Notes: generated by a model from the letters alone, not told the origin. A DNA stretch of 64,000 nt from Tetragonia tetragonoides (GCA_038025085.1 CM076144.1:14911501-14975500), one strand, 5' to 3'; shown: positions 45,785-57,275, counted from the stretch's first letter. Program-made: numbers and translations.

Positions 45785-45785
<1 letters not shown>

Positions 45786-45866
<81 letters not shown>
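45786..45866. repeat. (TA)n microsatellite, ~40 units
   Basis: Long uninterrupted TA run following GACTCACT, the same junction word as at 45303. It is an expansion of the unit-end AT run. Confidence 0.9.
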
Positions 45867-45867
<1 letters not shown>

Positions 45868-46281
45868 CATATGTATCTCATTTTGAAGTATTTTCCGAAC
45901 CTGATCCAACGGATGAATAATTATAATTTTTAAAGTTGCGTAACAAAAATTATTTTATTTTATAATCTTAACAATATGATAATAAATATAATAGCTTGTA
46001 TTTTTTTTTTGGAAGGTAAAAAGATTTTCATTACTTCCAAATGAGGATATTCAATGAGTACAAGCAGCTAACTGCGCTCCAAAATACACGTAAAACAAAG
46101 CAATCTACTCCTAGAGTAAACTAGCTAAGGGAAACTTCACACAAAAGGATAATAAGCTGTAAAAACACATAAACTCAAGGCAAATAATTCAACTGCTGGC
46201 AAAAATAATTTCGTGTCTTCTTGTTCCTAGCAGCTGCACTTCTGGCATGGATAGCATGGACAATATGTTTAGCAATACCTG

Positions 46282-48321
46282 TCACATCACCTCTCTGCCC
46301 CTGGAAAATCTGGAGTTCCTCTCCCTCCATGTATAGTACACAACAGCTGAGCAGATAGCTGCATGTGCAAGGGCCTGAGGCTGTCTTCCTCTAGCAATGG
46401 AACTAGCTTGTTGCATAAAACTCTCCCATGTAGTGGCAGTGAGAGGGACATGCCGCCAACTCATCAACTTCTGCCACAGCTGGGCAGTAAACTCACAGTC
46501 AAAGAATATATGAGATAAGTTTTCCTTAGATTTCTTACACAAACTGCAGATGCTTGGCCCCTGTATGCCAATCTTGTGCAGATTCTTCCAAGTAGGAAGT
46601 CTATCAAGCAAACATAGCCACAGGATAAATCTCCATTTGGGAACAGCTAAAGAACACCAAAGCAGTTTGGACCATCTTTTCTTCTCTGTAGCAGGCAGCA
46701 GGGATTTGTAAACTTTCCCCACTTTGTATTTGATAGGTCCCTGGTTCAAAACACTAGCAACCATCTCATTTCTCAAATCAAACAGCTTCTGGATAACCCA
46801 GGAAGCTTGTGTAGGTTTAGGAGCAAACCAAAAGGAACCTTGTTTCATATAATAAGCATGTGTCCATTTAACCCACAGTTTCTCTTGATGATGTTGAACA
46901 TCCCAAATCAGCTTCCCAAGAGCTGCCTTGTTCAATAAGACAAGGTCAAAGATACCCAGCCCACCCTGATTTGCAGGTTTGCAAAGGGAAGACCATGCAA
47001 CCAAGGCCCCGCTGCTAGGGTTTGAGGTATCTATCCACAAGAACCTCCTACAAAGCTGCTCAACTTGATGTATTACAGACAAAGGGAGATTGAAAAACTG
47101 TGTCCAATAATTATTCATTTCAAATAAGACAGATTTGAGTAATTGCAGCCTTCCTGCATATAAGAGGAACTTGGTTGTCCATGCTTGAATTCTGCTGGTA
47201 ATTCTCTGAATTAGGGGATCATAATAACTGATATGCAATCTCTTTGAGGTGAGAGGGATGCCAAGATATCTGAAAGGAAGCTCCCCTGCTTGCATTCCCA
47301 AACAGTTAATAATATCCCTTTGCTCACTCTCACTGACTCCTCCAAAATAAATCTCTGATTTTTGATTATTTGCACAAAGTCCAGAACATTCAGAGAACTT
47401 CTGAAATTGAAGGAAGAGCTGCTGCACAGATTCAGTATCTCCTCTGGAAAATAAAAGCAGATCATCTGCAAAGATGCTGTGAACAAGCTCAAACTTCTTG
47501 CACCTTGGATGGTACTTGAACCCTGGTTTGTTTTTCAGCTCCTTAAGACATCTAGACAAGTAATCCATGGCAGTCACAAAAAGATAAGGAGAGATAGGAT
47601 CACCCTGTCTCAATCCTCTCTTAGCATCAAAAGGTTGTGTTGGTACTCCACTGATAAGGAGAGAATAACTGACTGAGCAAATACACATTTTCACCCAATT
47701 TACAAATTTCACAGGAAACTGCAACCCAAGAAGCACTTGTTCCAGGAAACACCACTCAAGCGAATCATAAGTTTTCCTCAAATCTACTTTCAAAATGCAT
47801 CTTGGTGAAATTCCCGTCCTCCCATAGAATTTAATTAATTCATGAGCTAGCACAATATTATCACCAATGAAACGATTTTTAATAAATGCAGATTGTTCCT
47901 GACTAATAATGCAGTCCAATACACTACTCAATCTGTTGGCCAGGGATTTTGATAATATTTTATACAAAATATTGCAACACGCAATAGGTCGAAAGTCACT
48001 CACTAGCATGTGATTTTCCTTCTTTGGGACTAAGGTGACAGAAGTGCAGTTAAGAGCTTTAAGCATCTTCCCAGAGTGGAAAGTGCTTTGGATAGCATGA
48101 GTAATTTCTTGTCCCACTGTACCCCATGAGGCCTTGTAAAACGCAGCTGTATAACCATCTGGTCCTGGTGCTTTGTCACCATCCATTTCCCAGAGTGCTT
48201 TTTCAATCTCCTCAGCAGTGAATGACTCACAAAGACTAATCTGCTGTGCTGCAGATAATACACTGCCATTAGCTATCACTTGAGGATCAATGGCTGGAAG
48301 CTCCTCAGCAGCTGTCCCCAT
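46282..48321 (-). CDS. LINE-A ORF2: reverse transcriptase and zf-RVT tail
   Basis: A 679-codon frame. Residues about 35-55 (EKALWEMDGDKAPGPDGYTA) start the RT; further motifs are VSDFRPIACCNILYKILSK, EQSAFIKNRFIGDNIVLAHE, LRQGDPISPYLFV and the catalytic FADDLLLFSRGD. After KSEIYFGG the thumb includes FRYLGIPLTSKRL. The C-terminal ~120 residues contain the zinc-binding tail of plant LINEs (LDRLPTWKNLHKIG, CSLCKKSKENLSHIFFDC). The frame is long and nearly intact; only the upstream endonuclease is frameshifted. Confidence 0.92.
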   Translation of the reverse strand: MGTAAEELPAIDPQVIANGSVLSAAQQISLCESFTAEEIEKALWEMDGDKAPGPDGYTAAFYKASWGTVGQEITHAIQSTFHSGKMLKALNCTSVTLVPKKENHMLVSDFRPIACCNILYKILSKSLANRLSSVLDCIISQEQSAFIKNRFIGDNIVLAHELIKFYGRTGISPRCILKVDLRKTYDSLEWCFLEQVLLGLQFPVKFVNWVKMCICSVSYSLLISGVPTQPFDAKRGLRQGDPISPYLFVTAMDYLSRCLKELKNKPGFKYHPRCKKFELVHSIFADDLLLFSRGDTESVQQLFLQFQKFSECSGLCANNQKSEIYFGGVSESEQRDIINCLGMQAGELPFRYLGIPLTSKRLHISYYDPLIQRITSRIQAWTTKFLLYAGRLQLLKSVLFEMNNYWTQFFNLPLSVIHQVEQLCRRFLWIDTSNPSSGALVAWSSLCKPANQGGLGIFDLVLLNKAALGKLIWDVQHHQEKLWVKWTHAYYMKQGSFWFAPKPTQASWVIQKLFDLRNEMVASVLNQGPIKYKVGKVYKSLLPATEKKRWSKLLWCSLAVPKWRFILWLCLLDRLPTWKNLHKIGIQGPSICSLCKKSKENLSHIFFDCEFTAQLWQKLMSWRHVPLTATTWESFMQQASSIARGRQPQALAHAAICSAVVYYTWRERNSRFSRGREVM

Positions 48322-49049
48322 GAGTCCTTGAAAAAAAGGAAATAAACTCCTCCTGAATTCTCTGTGGCTCAGTAATACGTGCCCCTACAGCATTATGAAT
48401 AGAGTTGATCCTATTTGTGGCTCTTCTAGCTTTGACACAGGCATGGAAGTAGCTAGTGTTAGAATCACCTGTCTGCAACCAGGTAATTCTTGATTTTTGT
48501 CTAAGGAAACTCTCCTCCAACTGCAACAGATTCTCATACTTTCCAGCAACATCTTTCTCTTTATTAATCAAATCAGTGTTGAACAAATCATGTCTCAGTT
48601 CAGATTGAATCTGCTCAAGCTCAGTTCTTTCAACAATAACTTTCTGACTCATATTAGAGCAATACAAGTCAGATTTCTTCAATAAATATTTCAAATTCAT
48701 GTGCTTCTGAATGACCTTGAACATAGAAGACCCCTGATCCCTCAAAATACCAACCCTGTTTAACAATAGATCCAAAAGACTGATGTTTGATCCATGCATT
48801 AAAAAATCTAAAGGGCTTTTTTCCAGAGCTATCATCATGTTTAAAGCGCACAATACTAGGAGAATGATCAGATATAGAAGGAACCATAAACTCAACCTCC
48901 ACAGCAGGGTATTCATTAAACCAGACACCATTACCAAGAACTCTATCTATTCTACTATACACCCTGTCAGCAGCATTTTGTTTATTGCACCAAGTAAAAT
49001 CAGACCCTGTGCTCCTAATATCTTCCAATCCCAGAGAGGAGCAAAGCAA
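48305..49049 (-). pseudogene. LINE-A endonuclease C-terminal part, frameshifted
   Basis: 49049-48669 contains the end of an AP-type endonuclease (LGLEDIRSTGSDFTWCNK, YSRIDRVLGN, SDHSPSIV). A frameshift near 48800-48700 leads to 48937-48305 (helical linker, then RITWLQTGDSNTSYFHACVK, a usual LINE word), and another near 48310 leads to RT. The N-terminal catalytic part is absent because of truncation. Confidence 0.85.
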
Positions 49050-49142
49050 TTGAAGCTCATTATTCCCAGAGAACCTATATATATAAGTAAGTCCATTTTA
49101 TGTGGCCACGACACGTAGGATGCCACGTGTGGCCATATGATA

Positions 49143-49260
49143 AAAATCCCCTTTTTTTCATAAACCCTGAAGTCATTAACAAATTTAGATAATTTTATTT
49201 TAACCAAGTCTATAATCCACAAAATGTACATTCGATTAGTTCTATATAATAGTCAAAACT
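49143..49260. repeat. Duplicated segment, copy 1
   Basis: Shares CATAAACCCT(A/G)AAG(C/T)CATTAA and AACCAAGTCTATAATCCACA with 50873-50990 in direct orientation. The two are diverged by scattered substitutions. Confidence 0.7.
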
Positions 49261-50144
49261 ATGATTTAGTTTGATCAACAGAGCTTGATAGAGTATAGGT
49301 AGGATTTGAACTAATGATTTAATTTGATTAACAGAGCTTTGATAATTTTCTTTCAATTCCTCTTTGTTCTGCATATGCCACTCATATTTCTCTATCATTG
49401 TCTTTGTCGACATTATTTTCTTTTCAATCCTATAAATTAATATCCTCCATCAGCTCGAAACATAACACAAACACAATTATTCAGTAAAAGGTTTGCAGTA
49501 TATATGCACAAGCGACTCAAGAGGCGCAAGTCCAATTACCTTTCTGTGGTCAAAGTTTGTTTTTCTCTTCCTATCACTATTCTCCCATGGTGGTAGATTT
49601 CAATATGACAACCGTACCTCCGCTTTATTTATTTTGTGGTACATTTCTCCATCTGTGCAGAATGAGACTTAGATACTGTACGTTGATGGTTAAAAATGAT
49701 TGCAACCTACAAGAAGAGAAATACATGAATGCATGAAACCTAGGGCAAGGTTAACAGACCAAGGACTCCTACAACTAAGAAGATAAGGAATGTAGAAGAC
49801 GACAATGACCTCCTTATTGGCACGTTGATAATAATCAATCTTATCATGCAACTCTCAATTGATGCCAGCCCCTTTAGCCAACTACCACAAACAAACAAAA
49901 CTTAACAGAAGCATAAATGCGTAGAAAATGTCAAAAGAATATATCCTGAAACTGAATTTATTAGCAACATCATTAGATAGATTAGCACTGGAAAACCTAT
50001 TAAGATGCGAGCTGCAGAGTTCCATCTTACCATGTAATTATGCATACAATTTTACGAGTACAGCCTGACTCTAAGAAATGATTCTCAGGTTTGCTCACCC
50101 TCTTGACTCTACTTCCGACAGTACGCCAATATACCATGTAACAA

Positions 50145-50480
50145 GAGCCACCCTCAATCTCATTTGAGAGCCACCCCGATCTCATAGAGAGCCACCCCCA
50201 ATCTCATAGTTTTGGGTGCCTCCAAAACAAATAAAGTTTTGAACAAAAAATTTACAAGAAACAAAATAGTGAAGTACCTTTGAGGTTACATTATCATAAG
50301 GAAGAAAGAAATAGATTCTAAAGCTAACTCTAAAGCATCAGAATTCATTCAATAGAATACATTGGGTGGCTCCCTTAGAAGAAATGGGTGGCTATTACAA
50401 ACTGCATTAAATAGGTGGCTCAGCAAACTGGAATTTAGAATTATTTTAAAGCATAAACATTCAACCCATGAAATATATTG
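50145..50480. repeat. Cluster of GAGCCACCC / GGGTGGCTC words
   Basis: Three tandem ~20-bp units with GAGCCACCC and AATCTCAT/GATCTCATAG at 50150-50215, followed by inverted-sense copies GGGTGGCTCCC at 50365 and 50480 and GGTGGCT at 50385 and 50412. Both orientations are present, so transcripts could pair. Confidence 0.55.
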
Positions 50481-50872
50481 GGTGGCTCCCTTCAGTTGTA
50501 TGGACATTGTATCTAATCTTACTTAAGCCAACTTCACAATTACTGGAACCTAACATTATTCAAAAACATAATCCTTACTGAACACAATTAGCCAGTGCCA
50601 TCAACTTATCAATTCAATAAACTAGTAGATCACTACGGTTGCAATAGTAGTCCAAAATAGCTTTTATCTTGCAGCTGGCGTCTCTGAACAAGCTGGCCAC
50701 TATAGGTAACCTAGTTGGCAAGGGGCGGAATCTTATCAATCGTTGTATACAGGACCAAAGAATGTTAACCCAATTACGAATAAAAGTTAACCCTACTATC
50801 CAAAGACACTAACCTCTTCCAGAATTGTACTAATTTGAAGCACGAAATCACAATAATCAACCCTAGAATTAC

Positions 50873-50990
50873 AAATCCCCTTTTTTTCCATAAACCCTAA
50901 AGCCATTAATAAATTCAGATAATTATATTTGAACCAAGTCTATAATCCACAAAAAATACCAAGTTTGATCAACATAGCAGTTCAAAGATC
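50873..50990. repeat. Duplicated segment, copy 2
   Basis: Direct repeat of 49143-49260. It lies about 260 bases downstream (minus sense) of the presumed 5' UTR at 51250-51430, so it may be part of an intron that was partly duplicated. Confidence 0.7.
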
Positions 50991-51249
50991 CTAAATCAAC
51001 AGCAACACGTGATTCACGCTATACATCGTCTCACTCGTATCAACAATGAACATAAATCCAATTGAAATGAAATAAAAGAAACATCAACAATCAACAGAAG
51101 AAAAAAGTAATTTCTTCACAGTATATCAACCTAATTGATAAAGAAAATTACTCAAAAAAGTTTCTAAATTAAGCAGTAAATTAGATTAAAATCAGCACTA
51201 TATCCAATTCGAAACAATAGAAATCAAATCAAATAGATGACGAAATTCA

Positions 51250-51430
51250 CTTATTGGATCGATTGAAGGAGCCAAAACTAGGATTCACTGATTGATAGAG
51301 AGAGGAAGTCAAGAGGAGAGAGAAAATGAGAGAGAAAAGGGAGGAGGTAATAGAGCTTTCTCTGTTTAACGTTGTTGGAGTCGTCGTTTAAGGGGAAGAG
51401 AGAGAGCAGAGAGAGAAAGAAAGAGCACAG
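51250..51430 (-). promoter_or_regulatory. Possible 5' UTR and first intron donor of an unidentified gene
   Basis: On the minus strand this is a long CT/TC-rich strip (CTCTCTCTGCTCTCTCTCTT and similar) ending AATCGATCCAATAAG followed by GTGAATTTC, a good splice donor. This is the usual look of a plant 5' UTR. No coding exon was recognised downstream (below 51000). LINE-B is inserted just upstream. Confidence 0.35.
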
Positions 51431-51504
51431 AGCGCGTTAGGAAGACTTTTTTTTATTTCCGTTAGATGAGCGGTCCAGATTAAGTTCGTACAGTTCGTAT
51501 ATGA

Positions 51505-54500
51505 TTAGGGGTTCGCACTAGCGTTGTCCCACAGTAGCTTCATCTCCTTATCCCTCCCAAACGCCCGAAAGCGCACCTGCAGCATCTCCAACACTGTGGC
51601 AGGAAACACCCATTGTTCCCCTACAATGCCAAACAACTTTCCCCATAAAATACGAACCAAATCACAGTGAAGGAAATGTGAACTTGTCTCACTACTAGCA
51701 CGACATAGGACACACATGTCAGGCGAGATAGCCAATCCCGGACGCCTCCTCTATAACATATTGTTAGTATTAATTCTTCCCAACGCCATCATCCAAACAA
51801 ACGCTCTAACCTTCAAAGGAACCTTTGCCTTCCACAAAAGGGTGGCAATAGGGAAAGGAGCATACTGTGAATACTCACCCAAACGCGCTAGAAATGATTT
51901 TGAAGAAAAATCCCCAGTGGTATCACCCTTCCAAACTCTGGCATCATCATTACCAGAAGGCCGAATAGTTTCCAGCAACCCAAGTAAATCAATCAGCTCC
52001 CCCATCTCCACCTCACGCAAAGGTCGACGAAACTGGAGATCCCAGGAATCATCCATACTTATATAGCACTCAATCACTCGACTCTCATGCCCCTGTGATA
52101 AACGATACAATCGAGGAAACCTCTCACAAAATGCTAGCTCCCCACACCAAGTATCTTCCCATAATCGAATACGGGATTCGTTCCCTAACTTAAAAGTAAC
52201 ATTTGGGAAGAAAAAAGAAGACATTTGAGAAACAAATTTCCAAGGACATGCATGAGTAACAGCCTGAGCTCGTTGGACATCCCATCCATTCTGATGCAAC
52301 CCTTACTTGCTTCTAATAACCTTGTGCCACAAGGAATTACCCTCCAAAGGGAACCTCCACAGCCACTTTCCTACAAGGGAAATATTTTTTAAGACTATCC
52401 TGCCAACACCCAAACCCCCTTCCTCCTTTGGCCGGCATATTTGATCCCAAGAGACCAGATGATCCTTCCTTTCACCATCCACCCCGGACCACAAAAAGTC
52501 TCATAATTTTTTCAATTCTATTAGCGACCCCCACTGGCACCTTAAATAAACATAGATAGTATAACGGAATGCTGGATAAGCAAGACCGTAAAAGAGTGAT
52601 ACGACCCCCCAAAGAGAAATAAACCCTCTTCCAACCATCCAACTTCTTAGAGATACGCCTAATAACCGGTTCCCAAAAAGCTTCTGACCGTGAATTCCCC
52701 CCAAGCGGTACACCAAGATAAGTAAGTGGCCAATTGTGCACTTCAGAACCTGCTAAGGTTGCAAACTCACGAAGCTTATTATCAGCAATATTAATCCCAG
52801 CCAAACTGCACTTCGAAAGATTTATCTTCATGCCAGAAATCGTCTTGAAAATTTGCAAAATGGTAAGGACATTTTTAAAATTATCCAAGTCTGCTGTCAA
52901 AAACATTATCGTATCATCAGCAAACTGAAGGTGAGAGACTTCAACCCCTTCCCTACCTACCCTAAGACCCTCAACCCGACCAACCTCAACCCCCCACTCC
53001 AAGATCTAAGAACATCAACTACCATAGTGAATAAAAACGGTGACAGTGGGTCTCCCTGCCGTAACCCCCTTGACGAAGAAAATCAATCACGCGGTGCCCC
53101 ATTCATCAAAGCTGCAAAGTGGGCATTAGAGAAGCATCCACGAATCCACCTATGCCATCTCTCACCAAAACCCTTTTTTCTTCAATACCATATCAAGAAA
53201 GCCCCAACTCACCCTATCGTACGCTTTTTGGAAATCTAATTTGAACACCACGCCCTTTGTACCTTTTCGCCGCGCCTCATCAACTGTTTCATTGGCTACC
53301 AAGGCTGCGTCGAGGATCTGTCTTCCCTCCACAAAGGCACTTTGAGACTGAGAGATAGTATGAGAAAGCACACCTCCCAGTCGAAAAGATAGTACCTTGG
53401 TAATGATCTTGTAAACACTAGTCACCAGGCTTATGGGTCGAAAGTCTCGAACCTTGATAGTCCGGTCCTTCTTTGGTACTAAAGTGATGAATTTGGAATT
53501 CATTGCCTTCCCTATCACTACATTCTCATAGAACTCCGAAAAAACCCCCAACAGATCGTCTTTGATAATATCCCAACAATCCTGGAAAAAAGCCATTGTG
53601 AACCCATCCGGACCTGTCAACTTATTCCTATCCATAGAAAATACAGCCTTCTTAATCTCTTGCTCCTCAAAAGGTTGCTCAAGACCCACCCCATATGACA
53701 AAGAGATCGGGTCCCAAGTGATCCCCTCAATGCAAGGTCTATTCAAATCCTCCTCCATAAACAAATTCTTGTAGAACCCTGAAATCTCGCGGCTGATCGT
53801 GCCCATATCCGAAACCACATTTCCAGATTCACTCTCTAAATCCTTTATAAAAACTTTCTTTCGCCTCACACTTGCAACTTTAAAGAAAAGTCGCGAACAT
53901 GTATCACCCTCCTTTGCCCACTTCACTTTCATCTTCTGATGTTGACTCTGCTTCTCACGCATAATCACCTCCTCCAAATTATTTTTCAGATCAACACTCC
54001 TCCTTGCCAATCCCTCAATCTTTAGCCCCTCACTAAGCTGCCTATCCACCAAAGCAATCTCCCTCAACAAAGCAGACTTCTTCTCCCTAACATCCCCGAA
54101 AACCTCCTTGTTCTACTCCTTAAGTCTCCCCTTGAGATGCTTCAATTCTACATAAAACAATAGCCTTTCCACCCATAGAAATCATTTTTGTTCCACCACT
54201 CAGCTACCCTTTTGCGAAACTCTGGATGTGTAGTCCACATATTCTCAAAACGGAATGGCGTAGGACCCCATGAGAGAGGCCGTGAGTGAAGAGACACCGG
54301 AAAGTGGTCAGAACATGGACGGGGAAGTACCTCCTGCACCATTGAGGGGAACTCATCTTCTACCTCATTGGTGAATAAGAATCGATCAAGTCTGGAAGAT
54401 GCACCACGACGACCCCGAACTGACCAAGTGAACTGTGCATTCGCAAGTGGAGGCTCCCTCAACTCGCATTCTCTAATAAAGTCATCAAAACTTCTCATAT

Positions 54501-54975
54501 GAGCATAACCACCAGAGCCCCCTAACCTCTCACCCTCGTTACGAACCACATTAAAATCACCCCCAACTATCCACCGAGGTAAGCAAAGGCCTGCCAAGCC
54601 ACCCAATCCCTCCCAAAAACAGACGCGCTCTTGATGTCTACAAGGGCCGTAAAATTATGTAAACCACCAATTTTCTCGTCCCCTCACATCCAAGCAAACA
54701 GTAAGAGAGAAAGGCCCAAATATAACATCCAACTTCGTTGCAAACCTCGTATCCCATACGGCCAGAATACCCCCCAAAGCTCCTTGCGACGGCAAAAAAA
54801 CCCAATCTTTATTCTGAGATTCCCACACACTCCTAACAAAAAAAGAATCCACAACATCCACTTTTGTCTCCTGAAGGAACACCACATCAGGATAGGCACC
54901 ACACAACATTTCCTTGACCATACCCCTCTTCCTCCTACTCCCCAACCCATTAACATTCCAACTTAACATCTTCAT
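51505..54975 (-). pseudogene. LINE-B ORF2: endonuclease, reverse transcriptase, zf-RVT
   Basis: The endonuclease starts at 54975 with MKMLSWNVNGLGSRRKRG, then FLQETKVD, GGDFNVVRNEGERLGG, SRLDRFL and SDHFPVSL. Linker words WAKEGDTCSRLFFKVASV lie at about 53930-53880. RT motifs: DRNKLTGPDGFTMAFFQDCW, VRDFRPISLVTSVYKII, QSAFVEGRQILDAALVANE, FKLDFQKAYDRVSWGFLD and the catalytic FADDTIMFL. The tail includes WSGVDGERKDHLVSW, DTWCGELAF and CVLCRASSETSSHFLHC. The frame is interrupted by stops near 54655, 54148 and 53162 and by shifts near 54100 and 52480. Confidence 0.9.
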
Positions 54976-54999
54976 TTAAATCGAGAACGACCCCGCTGT

Positions 55000-56988
55000 C
55001 TAAAACCACACCTTTGGTGAAACCTGCACTGGAATCTCATGCTCAGTAGGACTCATAATTTTGATGCCTAGGTCTCTCAATAACATCTGCGGCACCCTTC
55101 CATCTTCCTCACCGGCAAGAGGTTTAAGAGAAATAACTCTGCCTGGAGTCACCTCCTGCATCTCCACATCAGAAAAATCTTTTGTTCCCTCAGAATTACC
55201 AGCAAGGTCAGTTGCTGTCAACTCCTCTTCACCATCAAACATAGACTGGTTACCCACATTCAGCAAGTTAACCTCCTCCACACTGCTCATTCCAGTATCC
55301 TCATCAACCCTCCCCTCCCGTAAACTCTCAATAAGTAGATCATCATCCTCCCCAAACAGGCTCAGAAAATCATCATCAATTCCAAGTTCAGAATCCTCCA
55401 AACTCCCCATATCTTGGCATAAACGTGGCTGCCTAGGCACCTGCTCCTCCACGCCCTGCAATCTAGTTTCCACACCTGCTACCCATTGACCGACCCAGCA
55501 GAAATCCTCCATAGCCTTCCCTAAGTTTTTATCAACACTTGGTGTACACACCACAGGGTAATTAGAGACTCGAAGCTCATGTTGCTCTTCTGACAAGCAG
55601 TCATGGAGCCTCTCAAAAACATTAGATAAAGGGACAATACACTGCGAGGGAGAAGGTCTCGCCCCAATTACCCCTCCACCAGCACAATCTGTCTTAGAAA
55701 CACCCCCACCAACAGGCAAACCACTCATCGAAGGTCCCCCACTAGTCCTTGCAGTCAGTGGTTGAAAAAGCCCACCTCGCACCTCCCCTGCTGAACTTCC
55801 GCCAACGGGGACCCACCCATGCTGACCGCCGGAAGTTTTGGTCTCAGATGGTACAATTCCCGATCCCAGATCTACAATTCCGTTCACCGCCCGGCCAGCC
55901 GCCGGTCGCCGGAAGCTGCGTCGGCGATAAACACGTGCCCAACGACTACTCTACTCTCGCCGTCCACCCTCACCACCACCTTCTGACGGCAACAGTGCCC
56001 CTACCGCCGACTGCGAACCACCTGAGATCACCTTACGTATTTTGGAAGCAGATGTATCGCCTGAACGCTTTCCCTTTTGGACCAAAACCTGTCTATTAAC
56101 ACGATCAGATGGAATTTTAGGAGAGTTTGGGCAAAGTCTCTCAAAGACTGATTTTCTAGGCCCAGATTTCAAACCACCAAGTACTGGATCCCTTTTAACA
56201 CTTTCAGGCCCAATTCTCATTGAAGCGGTCTCCCTCCTTCCCAGCCTCTGAAAAATAGGGTTTCTCGGCCCAATTCTCTCCAAAGCTGATCTCCTCAGCC
56301 CAAGTCTATCAAAAACTGACTTTTTATTTGAAAATTTTGAAGCGTCAGTTGAACGTGATTCACGGGCAGAAATCTCGCGCCTCCCATAACCGATCCTATC
56401 TTCCCCAACTGGTCTCCTCTGCGTAACCATCACTCTATCAAATTCCGGCGATGTCTCAGGCCACTTCCTCTCCTGTAACAGACGCCTTTGACACTGGGAT
56501 AAAGCGTCGGGGCTTCCAACAAACAAGCATCGAGGACCAAAACGCTGCAAGGCCTCAAACAAAGCACTCCACCCTTGACTCTTAACACCTTCTGGAACTC
56601 TAATGGAGACAGCCCTGCCCTCCCATGGCTGCTTCTCCAACAGCAAAAAACGTCCATGATCATTGGCACCAATACGAAGTACCAAGACATAGCCATCCCC
56701 TCGAGAAGTGCGCACCCATCTCCAAGAACTTCCTCCTCTCCAGAGCAATATAGCTTCCTGCGCCCACCAAAGGAGTTTCGATTGACTCAGCCTCACATCA
56801 AATTCCTTACCCCTGTGATACTCCACCAAATGATAATCATAATTCCCACGATAGAAAACAAATCGCTTATTTTCAATTCTAAAAGAAGACTCCATAACAA
56901 CTAACTCCCGTCTCCAAAAGAGAGAACAGGCTCCCGGAGCCCCACCCACCGACGGTGGACAGGGGATCCCCCGATGACCTACACCCAC
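55000..56988 (-). CDS. LINE-B ORF1, unusual type with FxRLG repeats
   Basis: About 660 codons in one frame with a single stop at 55951. The N-terminal ~200 residues (ESSFRIENKRFVFYRGNYDY, then GANDHGRFLLLEKQPWEGRA) look like a folded domain but not DUF4283 and without a CCHC knuckle, so this ORF1 is unlike that at 233-1687. Residues around 215-300 repeat the motif SVFDRLG, ALERIG, PIFQRLG, SVFERLC. The C-terminal part (55887-55000) is Gly/Ser-rich and then acidic. Such ORF1 proteins occur with plant LINEs and presumably bind RNA, but this one has no domain I can name. The position directly before ORF2 supports the call. Confidence 0.6.
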
Positions 56989-57005
56989 CTTAGAGAGAGA
57001 ATCCT

Positions 57006-57275
57006 AGAGAGAGAAATTTTGAGAAATTTTTTAAATTGGAAGTTTAAGAGGGGAGAGAAAGAGGAACTAACATTTTTCACTGGCTTGAATTGGAAGGAAA
57101 AAAAGGCAGAGTATCTTTGACAACCACCAAAGATATTTTCACTGCCATAAAAGTTCCATACTTGAAATTTCTGGTTAGTTCTCTTGTATTTTCTACAATA
57201 AACTTAAATTTCATCTTGAGTACCCGTATCTAAGTATCAGGTATAGTCGACAGACATACTGAAATGCAAATTGAT
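57006..57275. other. Flank of LINE-B, nothing seen
   Basis: AG-rich sequence grading into ordinary AT-rich DNA. No gene. Confidence 0.35.

Larger units (their letters stand above)
42681..45980. repeat. Tandem satellite-like array, units ~420-485 bp, rich in ACGTGGC
   Basis: The marker TAGGACATATATATCTCATT recurs near 42680, 43603, 44025, 44511, 44995 and 45474, with a variant near 45870, giving spacings of 922, 422, 486, 484, 479 and 396. Each unit also holds GTTAGG(T)TATGTGGCAA, GTCATCGTCACACGAA and (T)ACGTGGCGTCC words. Two neighbouring units (44850-45340 and 45330-45800) are especially alike, so recent unequal exchange is likely. Short open frames are fortuitous. Confidence 0.75.
46001..49072 (-). 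mobile_element. 5'-truncated LINE (A) inserted in satellite DNA
   Basis: Minus-strand LINE with a 10-base poly(A) tail (T run at 46001-46010), ORF2 RT and part of the endonuclease. The 5' end stops near 49072, where sequence like the satellite resumes (ATGTGGCCACGACACGTAGG). Such truncation is typical of target-primed reverse transcription. No target duplication was confirmed. Confidence 0.8.
49073..51446. other. Non-coding region, flank of LINE insertions
   Basis: No credible coding region. It contains the duplicated segment (49143-49260 and 50873-50990), a GAGCCACCC repeat cluster (50145-50480), one GTTAACCC pair near 50764-50797 and, at its right end, a CT-rich strip on the minus strand that looks like a 5' UTR. 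Confidence 0.45.
51447..57005 (-). mobile_element. Nearly full-length LINE (B), decayed
   Basis: Minus-strand L1-type element with ORF1 (56988-55000), ORF2 (54975-51505) and a short A-rich tail (T run about 51450-51457). The 5' end is an AG/CT-rich leader near 57000. It differs from LINE-A in every part, so it belongs to another family. Several in-frame stops and two frameshifts make it inactive. Confidence 0.82.

Noticed and set aside
45658..45933. 91-codon frame containing a long Ile-Tyr run
   Set aside because: It is simply the translation of the (TA)n microsatellite.
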